Part shown: piece after piece, positions 16,801-25,010 of the stretch
How positions within the stretch are numbered: position 1 is the stretch's first letter
Layout: every line of letters starts with the position of its first letter
Source of the DNA: an uncultured Christensenellaceae bacterium
GTDB taxonomy: Bacteria; Bacillota; Clostridia; Christensenellales; UBA3700
Direction of reading: 5' to 3'
DNA: 64,000 nt
Assembly (NCBI GenBank): GCA_944380295.1
Contig: CALWHE010000004.1
Coordinates: 1-64,000 of the forward strand
Translations under genes and position numbers: made by a program
The notes under the pieces: model-generated
What the model saw: the letters and a program-made list of their open reading frames with translations, nothing else
Databases searched by the model: none
What the model was told of the DNA's origin: nothing

Positions 16801-19421
16801 CGGAAGAGAGCATACGCAAAAACACCGCGCTTGCCAAAAACTTCCTCACTTTCACCGGCGCTTTCAACGAAAAAAAGCGCGCGCAGTTCATGCTGCCCTT
16901 ATACCGTTTGCACGATTTGGGCGCGCAGGTGTTCATGGATTATAACGCAGACGCCTTCAACAGCGTGTGCCACCGCATATCCGGCGGCAGCGCCAAGCCG
17001 CTTTTGAACGGCATTTGCGCGGCGGCAAAGGCTTTTTCCGCGGCGATAAGCGCCTTTTTGAAGATAACGGATGCAGACGCTTCCGTCTATGCCGACGAGG
17101 ACGTTTTTGACTGTTACACGGCAAAGTGCGGCGCGCTGATAGACAACATAGACCTGCTGCCCGGCTGGTGCGCTTACAAAAACACCGCCAAAAAACTGGG
17201 CGACGCGGGACTTTCTTTTGTCACGGGCGCCATGGAGAGCGGCGCGATAAGCGGCGACAAGATACTCTCTTCTTTCCGCCGCAACGTTTACCGCAACTTT
17301 GTGCAGACGAATATCCCCGCAGACGAGGACTTGGCTGACTTTTCCGCCGGCATGATGGACGAAAACGCCGCCAAATTCGCCGCGCTGTGCGAACAGTTCA
17401 CCGCGGACACGCGCGCGCAGCTGCGGCGCGAGCTGATCTCCCGCCTGCCCTCGCAGGAAACGGAAGGTCCGCTGGCTTTGGAGCTGATGGCGTTCAGCCG
17501 CCGCACCTCGGGCAACGTGAAGAGGCTGAACGTGCGCGAGCTGTTTGCGGAGATCCCGCAACTGCTCAAAGTGTGCGCGCCCTGCATGATGATGAGCCCT
17601 TCGGCGGTGTCGCAGTATCTGGCGGCGCAGCCCGATCTGTTCGACCTGCTCATCTTTGACGAAGCCTCCCAGCTGCCCACCTGCGAAGCCGTGCCCGCCC
17701 TGGCAAGGGCAAAGAGCGCGGTGATAGTGGGCGACCCCAATCAGCTGCCGCCCACCACCTTTTTCATGGCGATGGGAGAGGACTCGGAAGAAGAGCGCGA
17801 GGCGGAGGATCTGGACAGCGTGCTGGACGACGCGCTGGCGCTGGGCATTCCGCAGCGGCATCTGCGCTGGCATTACCGCAGCAATCACGAAAGTCTGATA
17901 GCCTTTTCCAACATCATGTATTATTCGGGCAGACTGTGCACCTTCCCCTCTCCGGACGCGCCGGAGAGCCGCGTAAAGCTCAAATTCATAGAAAACGGCG
18001 TATACGACCGCGGCTTTACCAAGTGCAACAAGCCGGAGGCGGAAGCGGTGGTGGCGGAAGTGGTGCGCCGCCTGCGCGACGAAAAACTGCGCCGCAAGAG
18101 CATGGGCATAGTCACCTTTTCCACCCCTCAGCAAAATTACATAGAACGGCTTTTGAGCAAGGCGCTGGCGGAAAAGGGCTTGGAAGAAGCGGCTTACGAA
18201 CGGGAAGAACCGCTGTTTGTCAAAAACCTGGAAAACGTGCAGGGCGACGAACGCGACGTTATAATTTTTTCCGTGTGTTACGGTCCGGACAGGCTGGGCA
18301 GGATCTCGCTCAACTTCGGACCGCTCAACCAGTTCGGCGGCTGGCGCAGGCTGAACGTGGCGGTCTCGCGCGCACGCACGGACATGTTGGTGTTTTCTTC
18401 CATGCGCTATTCCGTGATAGACCTTTCCCGCACCAATTCGCGCGGCGTGGCGGGTCTGAAAGCCTTTTTGGAATTTGCGGAAAAAGGCAGGACGAGCATC
18501 GCCGTGAAGAGCGACGAGATGATCCTCAACAAGACGGGCTTGGGCAAATTTGTGGCGGAAGAGCTTGCCGCCTGCGGCTATGACTGCCGCTGCGACGTGG
18601 GCGTTTCCGACTTCAAGATAGACGTGGCGGTGACCGACCCCAAAAACAAACACAACTTTATCCTTGCCATTCTGCTGGACGGAAAGAGCGATTTTTCCGT
18701 CAAAGACCGCGCCGTGATGCAGGTGCAGACCTTGAAGCGCGCCAACTGGAACGTCACGCGCATTTATTCCATCAACTTCTTCAACAACCCCAAGCGCGAG
18801 ATAAAGCGGATAAAGGAGCTGCTGGACAGGATTTGTTCGGGCGGAAAGAGCGCTTCTTCCGGCTTTAAGCGCGCCTACCGCGTTGCCAAAACGGAAGAAA
18901 AAACGGTGGACGCGCAATACGTTTTGAGCGGCGAGCACGACGCGGAGCTGATCAGACTGCTCAAAACCATCGTGAGCGCGGAAGAGCCCATCTCCGCCCG
19001 CTTCCTCGCCAAGCGCGCCCTCTCTGCTTTGGGCATTTTCCGTTTTGGCGTCAAGCTGGAAAACAAGATGACCGCGCTCGCGGAGCAATGCGCCTTCCGC
19101 AGCGCGGAGATCCTGGGCGTGAAGTATTACTTCCGCACGGATAAATATTCCTCTTTCGACCGTTACCGCGTGGAAGAAGGCGCGCAGCTGCGCACCCAGG
19201 ACGCGGATTACGCCGCCTACGACGTGATCTCCGCCGTCAAGAGCGTGCTTTTGAGCAAAGTCAGCCTCTATATGGACGAGCTTGCCGTGGCGGTGCAGCG
19301 CGAATTCAAAGTGCCGCGCCTGTCCGACAAGTTCACCTCCTTCATCGGCGCCTGCGTGGACTGGGGCGTTTCCAAAGGCATGTTTGTAAGAAGCATTTCC
19401 GATAAAATATCGCTGGTCTGA
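13809..19421 (+). CDS. Giant superfamily I helicase with DUF4011 and Vsr-like nuclease domains
   Basis: A 1870-residue protein. The N-terminal third resembles DUF4011. A split superfamily I helicase follows: Walker A HGPPGTGKSQT (about 664), Walker B LLIFDEASQLP (about 1284), VGDPNQLPPT, WHYRSNHESLI, VQGDERDVI and NVAVSRART. At about 1590-1660 is a Vsr/DUF559-like nuclease fold (VGVSDFKIDVAV, then ILLDGK near 1623, then RIYSINFF), and the end resembles DUF3320. As I recall, this architecture is listed in defence catalogues as the single-gene anti-phage candidate Hhe. It stands alone between its own promoter and terminator. The acidic residues expected at the nuclease site are present. A housekeeping repair role is the alternative. 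Confidence 0.8.
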   Translation: MNKRSKLLAETLEAECEIRGDISYGTYYCRLPLFTSLRLKNTGESNTESLTVKVTGGEAVLPRTAEIDDIQPDSSVEIALPPLLNPKFLAEAEEVSACAVTVSVFSGKDELLSLTREMRCLPIDFWGGLSANVEMLASVVRPKPADCRKILADAAEQLQKWGYPGEWSGYSGNDKNAVRSAAAAIFSALRAQDLQMLPQPDLNSPQQAGATGILASGSATPLQAAVFYASCLEAAGLAPVICLGAGGGIAAGVWLRENCFNACVTDDLSVVEKYIQDGVNNLAIFDVTDLFSHKNASFTTSCAHFVSALKSGAFELCLDVKRCRIGGLFPLPVKVKQNGRYELLDEKNFAYDNKPEELPVFDVTEKGASRERTWQRRLLDLSLKNNLLAFKTSGDGVRILSADLAAFAAGLDKAEKFELLPASSPVKEPAGFGCSLEVRALRELIDIELASGIIRSYQDAAQLSENCSSLIRKARTAEEEAGANTLCLALGFLKWQKDGDPRYAPLVLLPVTLQKNRRRGITLTRDEDLHVNTTLLEFLKREFDIDLRGMEDEELSVAQTLALFRAKTAEMKGWEVCEDVYISQFTFARYAMWSDVKNNIGVYKKNPLIASLLSGMNKLPADKSAAACEDDADPCKIITPLPCDSSQFEAVAASAAGKTFVLHGPPGTGKSQTITNMIANAVMDGKRVLFVAEKQAALSVVKKRLAEIGIGEFCLEFMSGKPADKSALVNSLRSTLELKNSANEGEFYADGQKVAQVRDELKRPYAALHKTRSLGASVYEGILYYFRNRRAPELMNIESTFYDSLTKERLQECEEMLLRAQVAAKECGGVYRSPFDNVNRTDFSAEVKDSLLCAAEVLLAELKHFRNYMGLFLETFNQKISSFTPKKLENFRTLLDILKSGEPRGFFSCEEKQMHAFFNASLTYDKNLRLWFKRFDSLPDIGKLLPGVREELDKWDENYRSSRRVLAIVKKLNKCTSSPLSEKEEPEWIRRACDLFAAEESIRKNTALAKNFLTFTGAFNEKKRAQFMLPLYRLHDLGAQVFMDYNADAFNSVCHRISGGSAKPLLNGICAAAKAFSAAISAFLKITDADASVYADEDVFDCYTAKCGALIDNIDLLPGWCAYKNTAKKLGDAGLSFVTGAMESGAISGDKILSSFRRNVYRNFVQTNIPADEDLADFSAGMMDENAAKFAALCEQFTADTRAQLRRELISRLPSQETEGPLALELMAFSRRTSGNVKRLNVRELFAEIPQLLKVCAPCMMMSPSAVSQYLAAQPDLFDLLIFDEASQLPTCEAVPALARAKSAVIVGDPNQLPPTTFFMAMGEDSEEEREAEDLDSVLDDALALGIPQRHLRWHYRSNHESLIAFSNIMYYSGRLCTFPSPDAPESRVKLKFIENGVYDRGFTKCNKPEAEAVVAEVVRRLRDEKLRRKSMGIVTFSTPQQNYIERLLSKALAEKGLEEAAYEREEPLFVKNLENVQGDERDVIIFSVCYGPDRLGRISLNFGPLNQFGGWRRLNVAVSRARTDMLVFSSMRYSVIDLSRTNSRGVAGLKAFLEFAEKGRTSIAVKSDEMILNKTGLGKFVAEELAACGYDCRCDVGVSDFKIDVAVTDPKNKHNFILAILLDGKSDFSVKDRAVMQVQTLKRANWNVTRIYSINFFNNPKREIKRIKELLDRICSGGKSASSGFKRAYRVAKTEEKTVDAQYVLSGEHDAELIRLLKTIVSAEEPISARFLAKRALSALGIFRFGVKLENKMTALAEQCAFRSAEILGVKYYFRTDKYSSFDRYRVEEGAQLRTQDADYAAYDVISAVKSVLLSKVSLYMDELAVAVQREFKVPRLSDKFTSFIGACVDWGVSKGMFVRSISDKISLV

Positions 19422-19425
19422 CGGT

Positions 19426-19560
19426 GTGACGGCGGCGTGAAAGCGCCGTGAAAATGCGCGCATAAGATGTGAAAATATTGTGAATGCAGCGTGAAAATAA
19501 TGCGCAAACGTTTTGCATATATCGTGAAAAGAATGTGAAAAAGCCGTGACGGCAAAGTGA
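19426..19560 (+). repeat. 11-bp-phased GTGA(AA) array
   Basis: GTGA begins at 19426, 19437, 19448, 19469, 19480, 19491, 19524, 19535, 19546 and 19557. Successive distances are 11, 11, 21, 11, 11, 33, 11, 11 and 11, so the words keep an 11-base register (one step slips by one base). The two long gaps contain palindromic sequence (TGCGCGCA and TGCGCAAACGTTTTGCA). The array starts five bases after the helicase stop and lies before its terminator. Confidence 0.9.
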
Positions 19561-19605
19561 AGCCGCACAACGCCGCTCTCCGTGCAGACATGATAAAAAT
19601 ATTCG

Positions 19606-19632
19606 GCGGCGTGGCGCACGCGCCGCTTTTTT
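19606..19632 (+). terminator. Terminator of the helicase gene
   Basis: GCGGC-GTG and CAC-GCGCCGC pair with a small bulge, and six T follow. Confidence 0.65.
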
Positions 19633-19663
19633 CGCGGGCGGACAAATCACGCTTTCATAATAT

Positions 19664-19694
19664 AAAACGTGCCCCCGCTTTGGCAGAGGGCACG
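19664..19694 (-). terminator. Terminator of the cdaA-lysC operon
   Basis: On the minus strand CGTGCCC (19694-19688) pairs with GGGCACG (19674-19668), followed by TTTTATATT. Confidence 0.8.
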
Positions 19695-19716
19695 CGCTTG
19701 TCAAACGATCGCGCCG

Positions 19717-21030
19717 TCACTCAAAGGCGTGATATATCGCTCTCACGGCCTTTTCATAATCCTCCGTGGCAACGCCCACGATGATGTTCATCTCGCTGGA
19801 ACCCTGGTCTATCATGCGGATGTTCACGCCGGCAACGGCAAGCGCGCCGCACAGCTTTGCCGCCGTGCCGGGCTTGAAAGACATGCCGTGTCCCACCGTG
19901 GCTATCAGGCTGATTCCGTTTTTTATCTCCGCATGGTCGGGCGCAACGGTTTTTTGGATGCGCTCCATCACCACGCTCTCTCTGCCGGCGATCTCGCTGT
20001 CCGCCACCACTATGCTCAGCGTGTCTATGCCCGAAGGCATGTGCTCAAAACCGATGTTGTAATATTCCAGCACGGAAAGCACTTTGCGCGCAAAGCCTAT
20101 TTCGCTGTTCATCATGGATTTTTCTATATAGATGATGCTGTATCCCTTTTTGCCGGCAATGCCCGTGATGGTGTTGCCCTTGCGGCTCTCGTCTATCTCC
20201 GGCACTATCATCGTGCCCTTGTTTTCCGGCTCGAAGGTGTTGCGGATATTGATGGGTATGCCGCCCGCACGCACGGGGAAAATGCTCTCCGGGTGCAGCA
20301 CGTTGGCGCCCATATAGGCAAGCTCGCGCAGTTCGCGGTAAGACAGCTGCTGTATGCCCGCGGGGTGATCCACAATGCGCGGATCGGCGGTCAGAAAGCC
20401 GTTCACGTCCGTCCAGTTTTCATAGAGATCCGCTCCCACGGCTTCCGCTATCAACGCGCCGGTGATGTCAGAACCGCCCCTGCTGAACGTGTGGATAAGT
20501 CCGCTTTCGTCCGCGCCGTAAAAGCCGGGGACCACCGCGTATTTCACGCCGGCAAGCCGCTTTTTGAGCGCCGCTTTGGTGGCGGCGGCGTCAAACTCTC
20601 CGCCGGAAGTGAACACTATCACCTCCGCCGCGTCCACAAATTCAAACCCCAGATGCGCCGCCATGATCCTGCCGCTGAGATATTCGCCGCGCGAGGCGAA
20701 ATATTCCGTGCTGCGGTATTTATACATGCCCGCCTTCACCTCTTCCAGGCAGGCGTCCATGTCCATATCCAACCCCAGATCCGCCGCTATGCCGGCAAAT
20801 CTTTCCTTTATCTTTTCAAACGCGGGATCGAAATTGCCGTCCATCTCCGACATGTGAAAGCACTCGTAAAGCATGTCCGTGACTTTGACGTCCTGGGAAT
20901 AACGCTTGCCGGGCGCGGATACCACCACATACCTGCGCGCAGGCTCCGCCTTTACGATGTCTGCGCTGCGCACTATCGCCTGCGCGTCCGCCATGGACGT
21001 GCCGCCGAATTTGGCCACTTTGATTTTCAT
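19717..21030 (-). CDS. lysC: Aspartate kinase
   Basis: A 437-residue monofunctional aspartokinase. The N-terminal kinase motif KFGGTSM, the central FSRGGSDITGA substrate loop and NWTDVNGFLTADPR are intact. The C-terminal 130 residues form two ACT domains, which normally bind lysine or threonine for feedback. It catalyses the first step toward lysine, diaminopimelate, methionine and threonine, the same pathway as the fused DapF at the start of the window. The ATG overlaps the DUF1015 stop (ATGA). It is the last gene of cdaA-DUF1015-lysC. Confidence 0.94.
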   Translation of the reverse strand: MKIKVAKFGGTSMADAQAIVRSADIVKAEPARRYVVVSAPGKRYSQDVKVTDMLYECFHMSEMDGNFDPAFEKIKERFAGIAADLGLDMDMDACLEEVKAGMYKYRSTEYFASRGEYLSGRIMAAHLGFEFVDAAEVIVFTSGGEFDAAATKAALKKRLAGVKYAVVPGFYGADESGLIHTFSRGGSDITGALIAEAVGADLYENWTDVNGFLTADPRIVDHPAGIQQLSYRELRELAYMGANVLHPESIFPVRAGGIPINIRNTFEPENKGTMIVPEIDESRKGNTITGIAGKKGYSIIYIEKSMMNSEIGFARKVLSVLEYYNIGFEHMPSGIDTLSIVVADSEIAGRESVVMERIQKTVAPDHAEIKNGISLIATVGHGMSFKPGTAAKLCGALAVAGVNIRMIDQGSSEMNIIVGVATEDYEKAVRAIYHAFE

Positions 21031-22271
21031 TGCCTCTCCTTGATAAGGACGTTTCCGTCCGAAATAGTATATTCGGTTGTTATCAGGCGCGCTTCCATAT
21101 AGTAGCGCTTATCCCTGCCCTCTCCCATGGAAAAGGACTTGCGCGGCAGCGTTCCGCGCGCCTTTACGCAGGCAAAGAGGTTCTCCTTGGTGATGAGCGG
21201 CATGATCACCGCCGTGCCGCCGCACCGCGCCGCCACCTGCTCCGTGTTGTAAGCGCCGTGAACATAGTCCACGCCGCACTCCGGCTTGACCTGCAAAAAC
21301 TCGTCTATCACCGCCTGTATCTGCGCTATCGCCTGCGCCGGCTCCGCGTTGACGGGGATAAGCCTGCGCACGCCGCCGCTTATCATCACGCAGCTGCCCG
21401 CGCCTTTGAGCCTGTCTGCGGCATAAGCCACAAACTCTCCGTCCTTGTCGAACACCACGCGGTTGATGGGCTCGAAGATGAGCGCCGGATCCTGCACGCT
21501 GACTATCTCGCACAGGCAGAAGCGGGCGGGATGTTCGCGCGCCTCTTGCGCGGAAAGCCCCTTTTTCAGCTCTTCCCAGCACGCCTTTGCCGTTGCCAGC
21601 GAATGATTGCCGTCGCCCACGGCAAAAACTATGCTGCCTTCGCCCTGCTCGCGCGCTCGCTCTTCCATCTCGCGCATATAGGCGTCTATCTTTTCCGTGC
21701 AGTTAAGTTCATATCCGGTCAGCCTTCCGCCGCCCATGTTCAGGGGCGTGTCGTAAAGCTGCTTGCCGCGCAACATATAAAGCTCGCGCATAAAGTTGTC
21801 GCGGTTGTCCATCAGCATCATGATGTGCGGCAGTTCCAGCGGCGCGCCGCGGCGCACCTCTATGCGCACGGGCAGACGTTCCACCACCGTCTGTTCGCTG
21901 GCGCGCACGGGCGTGCGGGAAGTGAAATCGTAATCGTATTTTTCCAGATCCACTTCCGCCATGATGCCCAAACGGTGTTTGCCGTCGGAACAGGTGCGGT
22001 CCACCAGGATATATCCCTCGTGCGCTCTGAACATGCCGCTTTGCAGATATTCGTGCATGCGGGCGCGTATTTTTTCACCCCTGCCCTCGGTTTTTCCCAG
22101 GTATACTTCCGGATAAATAAGCCCCAGCGTGCCGGGCGCACCCGCCACCACGCTCTCTAATTCCTGCCAATATTCCGGCTCGGAAGTGAATTGATCGCAG
22201 GCGATCACGCACCATTTATAAAGGTCCGTGCCCTCGCGCGGCAGCAGGACGGTGGGACGGCGCACTATCAT
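21027..22271 (-). CDS. DUF1015-family protein
   Basis: A 414-residue protein matching the widespread DUF1015 family by its N-terminus (RRPTVLLPREGTD, then a coenzyme-like alpha/beta region), VFAVGDGNHSLATAK in the middle and GVDYVHG near the end. The GDGNHS block is the family hallmark. Biochemical function is not settled, and in several bacteria the gene sits beside serine or amino-acid metabolism. Here it overlaps cdaA upstream and lysC downstream by four bases each, so all three are translated in a coupled way. Confidence 0.85.
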   Translation of the reverse strand: MIVRRPTVLLPREGTDLYKWCVIACDQFTSEPEYWQELESVVAGAPGTLGLIYPEVYLGKTEGRGEKIRARMHEYLQSGMFRAHEGYILVDRTCSDGKHRLGIMAEVDLEKYDYDFTSRTPVRASEQTVVERLPVRIEVRRGAPLELPHIMMLMDNRDNFMRELYMLRGKQLYDTPLNMGGGRLTGYELNCTEKIDAYMREMEERAREQGEGSIVFAVGDGNHSLATAKACWEELKKGLSAQEAREHPARFCLCEIVSVQDPALIFEPINRVVFDKDGEFVAYAADRLKGAGSCVMISGGVRRLIPVNAEPAQAIAQIQAVIDEFLQVKPECGVDYVHGAYNTEQVAARCGGTAVIMPLITKENLFACVKARGTLPRKSFSMGEGRDKRYYMEARLITTEYTISDGNVLIKERQ

Positions 22272-23122
22272 AAAAACTTGTGCTCCTTGACTTTTTCTTT
22301 GCGCGGGCGGGTGGATATGCCAAACGCCTGCTCTATCTGTTCGGAAAGGCTCTCCGGCGTCATATAGCGCCTGATCTTGCCCGCCGTGACCGTGGAAATG
22401 ATGCCCGTTTCCTCGCTCACCACCACGGCGAAAATATCGTTGTTTTCTTCCGTTATGCCGATCGCGGCGCGGTGACGCGTGCCCAGTTCCTTGGAGATGT
22501 TCACCTCCTGCGAAAGGGGCAGAAAACAGCCCGCGCCCAATATCTTGTTGCCCTTGACCACCACGGCGCCGTCATGCAGCGGCGCGTGAGTGTTGAAAAT
22601 GCTCTCCAAAAGTCCGCAGGAAACGTTGGCGTTGAGAATGGTGCCCGTGTCCAGGATATGCGGCGGCACCGCGCCGGGACAGATGATTATCAGCGCGCCC
22701 ACATTGTTTTTCGCCATCGTCTGACAGGCGCGCACGATCTCGTTGGCGCCAGCCTTCATCTCTTCGTAAGTCACGTCCGTTTCGCTTTTTCCGCTCTTTT
22801 CGCCGATGTGCGCCAGCTTGGAAAAACTAACTTTCAGATCCGTTTGATAGACCACGATGAACGCGCCTATCATAAACATGCCCACCACGGAGAGGATCAT
22901 CTTGGTGACGTAAAGTTTGCCCAGCAAGCCGTTTATCACCCACACCACGCAGTAGAGCAGCAGATAGGCGGAAAAAACCAGCGCCAACTTGATACTGTTG
23001 CGCCGCTTGAAAAAGATGAGCACCATCACCGCCACGGCGATGAGCACCAAAAGATCTATGGCTATCGTCCAGTCCAAACTGGTGAGATACGTCCCCGCAG
23101 AGTCCGCGCACAAAGCAAACAT
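22268..23122 (-). CDS. cdaA: Membrane diadenylate cyclase CdaA
   Basis: A 284-residue CdaA. Three transmembrane helices lie at about 18-38, 45-64 and 71-92, followed by a short coiled region and the DAC domain with HDGA (183-186) and GTRHRAA (214-220), the two motifs that bind ATP and metal. It makes c-di-AMP, essential for potassium and osmotic balance in Firmicutes. The usual partner CdaR (YbbR) and glmM are not adjacent, which differs from the common cdaA-cdaR-glmM order. GGAGG precedes the ATG, and a consensus promoter lies 53-81 bases upstream. Confidence 0.94.
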   Translation of the reverse strand: MFALCADSAGTYLTSLDWTIAIDLLVLIAVAVMVLIFFKRRNSIKLALVFSAYLLLYCVVWVINGLLGKLYVTKMILSVVGMFMIGAFIVVYQTDLKVSFSKLAHIGEKSGKSETDVTYEEMKAGANEIVRACQTMAKNNVGALIIICPGAVPPHILDTGTILNANVSCGLLESIFNTHAPLHDGAVVVKGNKILGAGCFLPLSQEVNISKELGTRHRAAIGITEENNDIFAVVVSEETGIISTVTAGKIRRYMTPESLSEQIEQAFGISTRPRKEKVKEHKFL

Positions 23123-23174
23123 CTTTTATCCTCCGCCATTATTCCGCCTGCGCACGCGCATATCGGTATGTAAT

Positions 23175-23203
23175 ATTTTAACGCATAACCGCGCATTTAT
23201 CAA
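23175..23203 (-). promoter_or_regulatory. Promoter of the cdaA operon
   Basis: Minus strand TTGATA (23203-23198), 17 bases, TAAAAT (23180-23175). Confidence 0.8.
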
Positions 23204-23312
23204 GCAATTTGAGGGGGCGGAAGAATTTATCCCGCGCGACGGGCGCGCCGACCTGCCGCGGCTCCGCCCGCGCAAAAACTTTTTTTTGCGATTTCACCGC
23301 ACAAAAAGCCCT

Positions 23313-23424
23313 GCAACCGCTATATGCGACTGCGAAGCATATAAGGGTGCAGCGTCACGCTGCAAAACGCCCCGCAACCGCTATATACGACTGCGGAGCA
23401 TATAAGGATGCAGCGTCACGCTGC
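23313..23424. repeat. Two direct copies of a 51-bp palindromic repeat
   Basis: Units 23313-23363 and 23374-23424 have the same length and differ at three bases. Each holds GCAACCGC, a TATATGC/GCATATA hairpin (imperfect in the second) and the palindrome GCAGCGTCACGCTGC, which also occurs near 11.62 and 62.65 kb. The rest of the 324-base gap between cdaA and the lipoprotein gene contains only the cdaA promoter. Confidence 0.85.
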
Positions 23425-23446
23425 CGGCACGCTGCCGCTGCCGCGA

Positions 23447-25009
23447 TCAGAAGCCTTCAAAAATATCGTCGCCGCCGGAGCCGCCGCCTGCGTTGCCGGA
23501 GCCGGAATTTCCGCCCCTGCCCTTGTTTTTATCCTCGTCGAACTCTTCAAACGGACTGCCCTGCCCCTTGTTGAACTCCGTAAACGGGTCTTGCGGCGGG
23601 CGCGTAGGATCGACGGGCGGGCGGCGCATTGCCATTTTGGTCACGTTTTTGCCGCGCAGCACGATGGCTGCGACCAAAAAGCCGATGACCAGCGCCCAGG
23701 TGAGCACCATTGTCGCCACGGAAAGCCCGTAGAGCGCGGAGCCGTTATCCGCCAGTTCTTCTCTGGCGGTGGAGATGACGGACAAAAATTGCTGCGCGTT
23801 TTCTCCGGTAAGCGCGGTGACGATGTTGAGCGCCACGCCGTTGAGCTGCGCTTTCACCGCCTTTTTCCCCTCTTCTCCGCCGCCTCTGGCGAGGAGCATG
23901 TTGCTGAGCGTATCGTTGCCGGTAAAGGCGCAGTTTTTCCCGCCCGAATTTTCTTTGCCGCCCTCCCAGTCAAGGCTCATATAAGTGAGGGTGGGCACGC
24001 CTTCGTTGACAAAATATATGCTGTCGTTGAGCAGACCGGGGTGGAACACGCCGGAGGGAGAAGCAGCCAGGATCTGCGAGGCAAAGGTTTCCGTGAACGC
24101 GTGCTTATATTCGGGCACCTTGGCAAAGTCCAGTCCGTCCGCCGCTGCCGCCGCGTAAAAATAATTGTTGTAAGAAGTGTCGCGGTCGGAAGAATACATA
24201 TAGAGTTTTTCTCCGCCGCCCAACCGCCACAGCGTGATGTTCAACAGCAAATTATATTCCTTGCCAAACATGGTCGGCAAAAAGTCTTTGAGCGCGCTCG
24301 CGCCGTTCCAGCAATAAGAAATGCTGTTATTGGCGGAGATCACGGAAGAGCCCAAAAAGGCGAACACCACGTCAAAGGGCAGATCCGTATCTTGCAGCAG
24401 CTGCGCGACATAGAGCATGGCAGCCACCGCCGCGCCGTTTTCGTAAGCGCCTTCCGCGGTGATCACCTGCCCGTCCGCGGAGGGCATGTCGAAGAGATTG
24501 TCAAAGTGCGCCGTTATCACCACCTGTCCGGCACTGCTCTGCCCCTCTTCCGTTTTTGCCGGCTTGACATAGACCACGTTCAGGCTCTCCTGCCCCTGTA
24601 TGGACGTGTTCACGCGCATGATGCCCGTCACCTTTTGACTGTTTGCGCTCAGAGAAGTCACCGCCCCGTTTTCACCCACGTAAACGGCGATGTCTTCCTG
24701 GGGCAGATAGCCCATCTCGTCCATCTCCGCGGCAAGCGCCATCGCCGCTCTGCCTATGCCGTAATTGACGTTTATCTCGCCGCTGTCCACGCTGCCGTAA
24801 CGGGAGATCATCTCCTCTCCGCCCATCCATTCCAGATATTCGTAAGCAACGTCGGAAGAAAGAACGCTTTCTCTTGTCTGCTCGCTTGCGGGAGTGAGGG
24901 AAAACTCTTCAACGCCCTTCACGTCCGCGCAGCCGGCAAGGATGACGGCGCACACCGCCGTTAAAGTCACGATAGCCGCAAGGATAAATATCTTTCTTTT
25001 CATACCCAC
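23447..25009 (-). CDS. Membrane-anchored lipoprotein with degenerate M28 peptidase-like domain
   Basis: 520 residues. The N-terminus has a signal peptide with lipobox LAGC (Cys about 26). The middle resembles the M28 zinc aminopeptidase fold: VVITAHFDNLFD aligns with the first metal ligands, EGAYENGAAVAAMLYVAQLL with the second, and VVFAFLGSS falls where active enzymes have the catalytic Glu-Glu pair, here Ser-Ser. A transmembrane helix lies at about 437-457, and a glycine-rich acidic tail follows. The missing glutamates suggest it is not an ordinary peptidase. It starts one base after the stop of the 185-residue membrane protein, so both follow holA in one operon. Confidence 0.7.
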   Translation of the reverse strand: MGMKRKIFILAAIVTLTAVCAVILAGCADVKGVEEFSLTPASEQTRESVLSSDVAYEYLEWMGGEEMISRYGSVDSGEINVNYGIGRAAMALAAEMDEMGYLPQEDIAVYVGENGAVTSLSANSQKVTGIMRVNTSIQGQESLNVVYVKPAKTEEGQSSAGQVVITAHFDNLFDMPSADGQVITAEGAYENGAAVAAMLYVAQLLQDTDLPFDVVFAFLGSSVISANNSISYCWNGASALKDFLPTMFGKEYNLLLNITLWRLGGGEKLYMYSSDRDTSYNNYFYAAAAADGLDFAKVPEYKHAFTETFASQILAASPSGVFHPGLLNDSIYFVNEGVPTLTYMSLDWEGGKENSGGKNCAFTGNDTLSNMLLARGGGEEGKKAVKAQLNGVALNIVTALTGENAQQFLSVISTAREELADNGSALYGLSVATMVLTWALVIGFLVAAIVLRGKNVTKMAMRRPPVDPTRPPQDPFTEFNKGQGSPFEEFDEDKNKGRGGNSGSGNAGGGSGGDDIFEGF

Positions 25010-25010
25010 C

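Noticed and set aside
19426..19560. Plasmid-type iterons or a TRAP-type RNA binding site
   Set aside because: Iterons usually have 17-22-bp units and a Rep gene nearby; TRAP sites are (G/U)AG triplets 2-3 bases apart. Neither fits GTGA every 11 bases.
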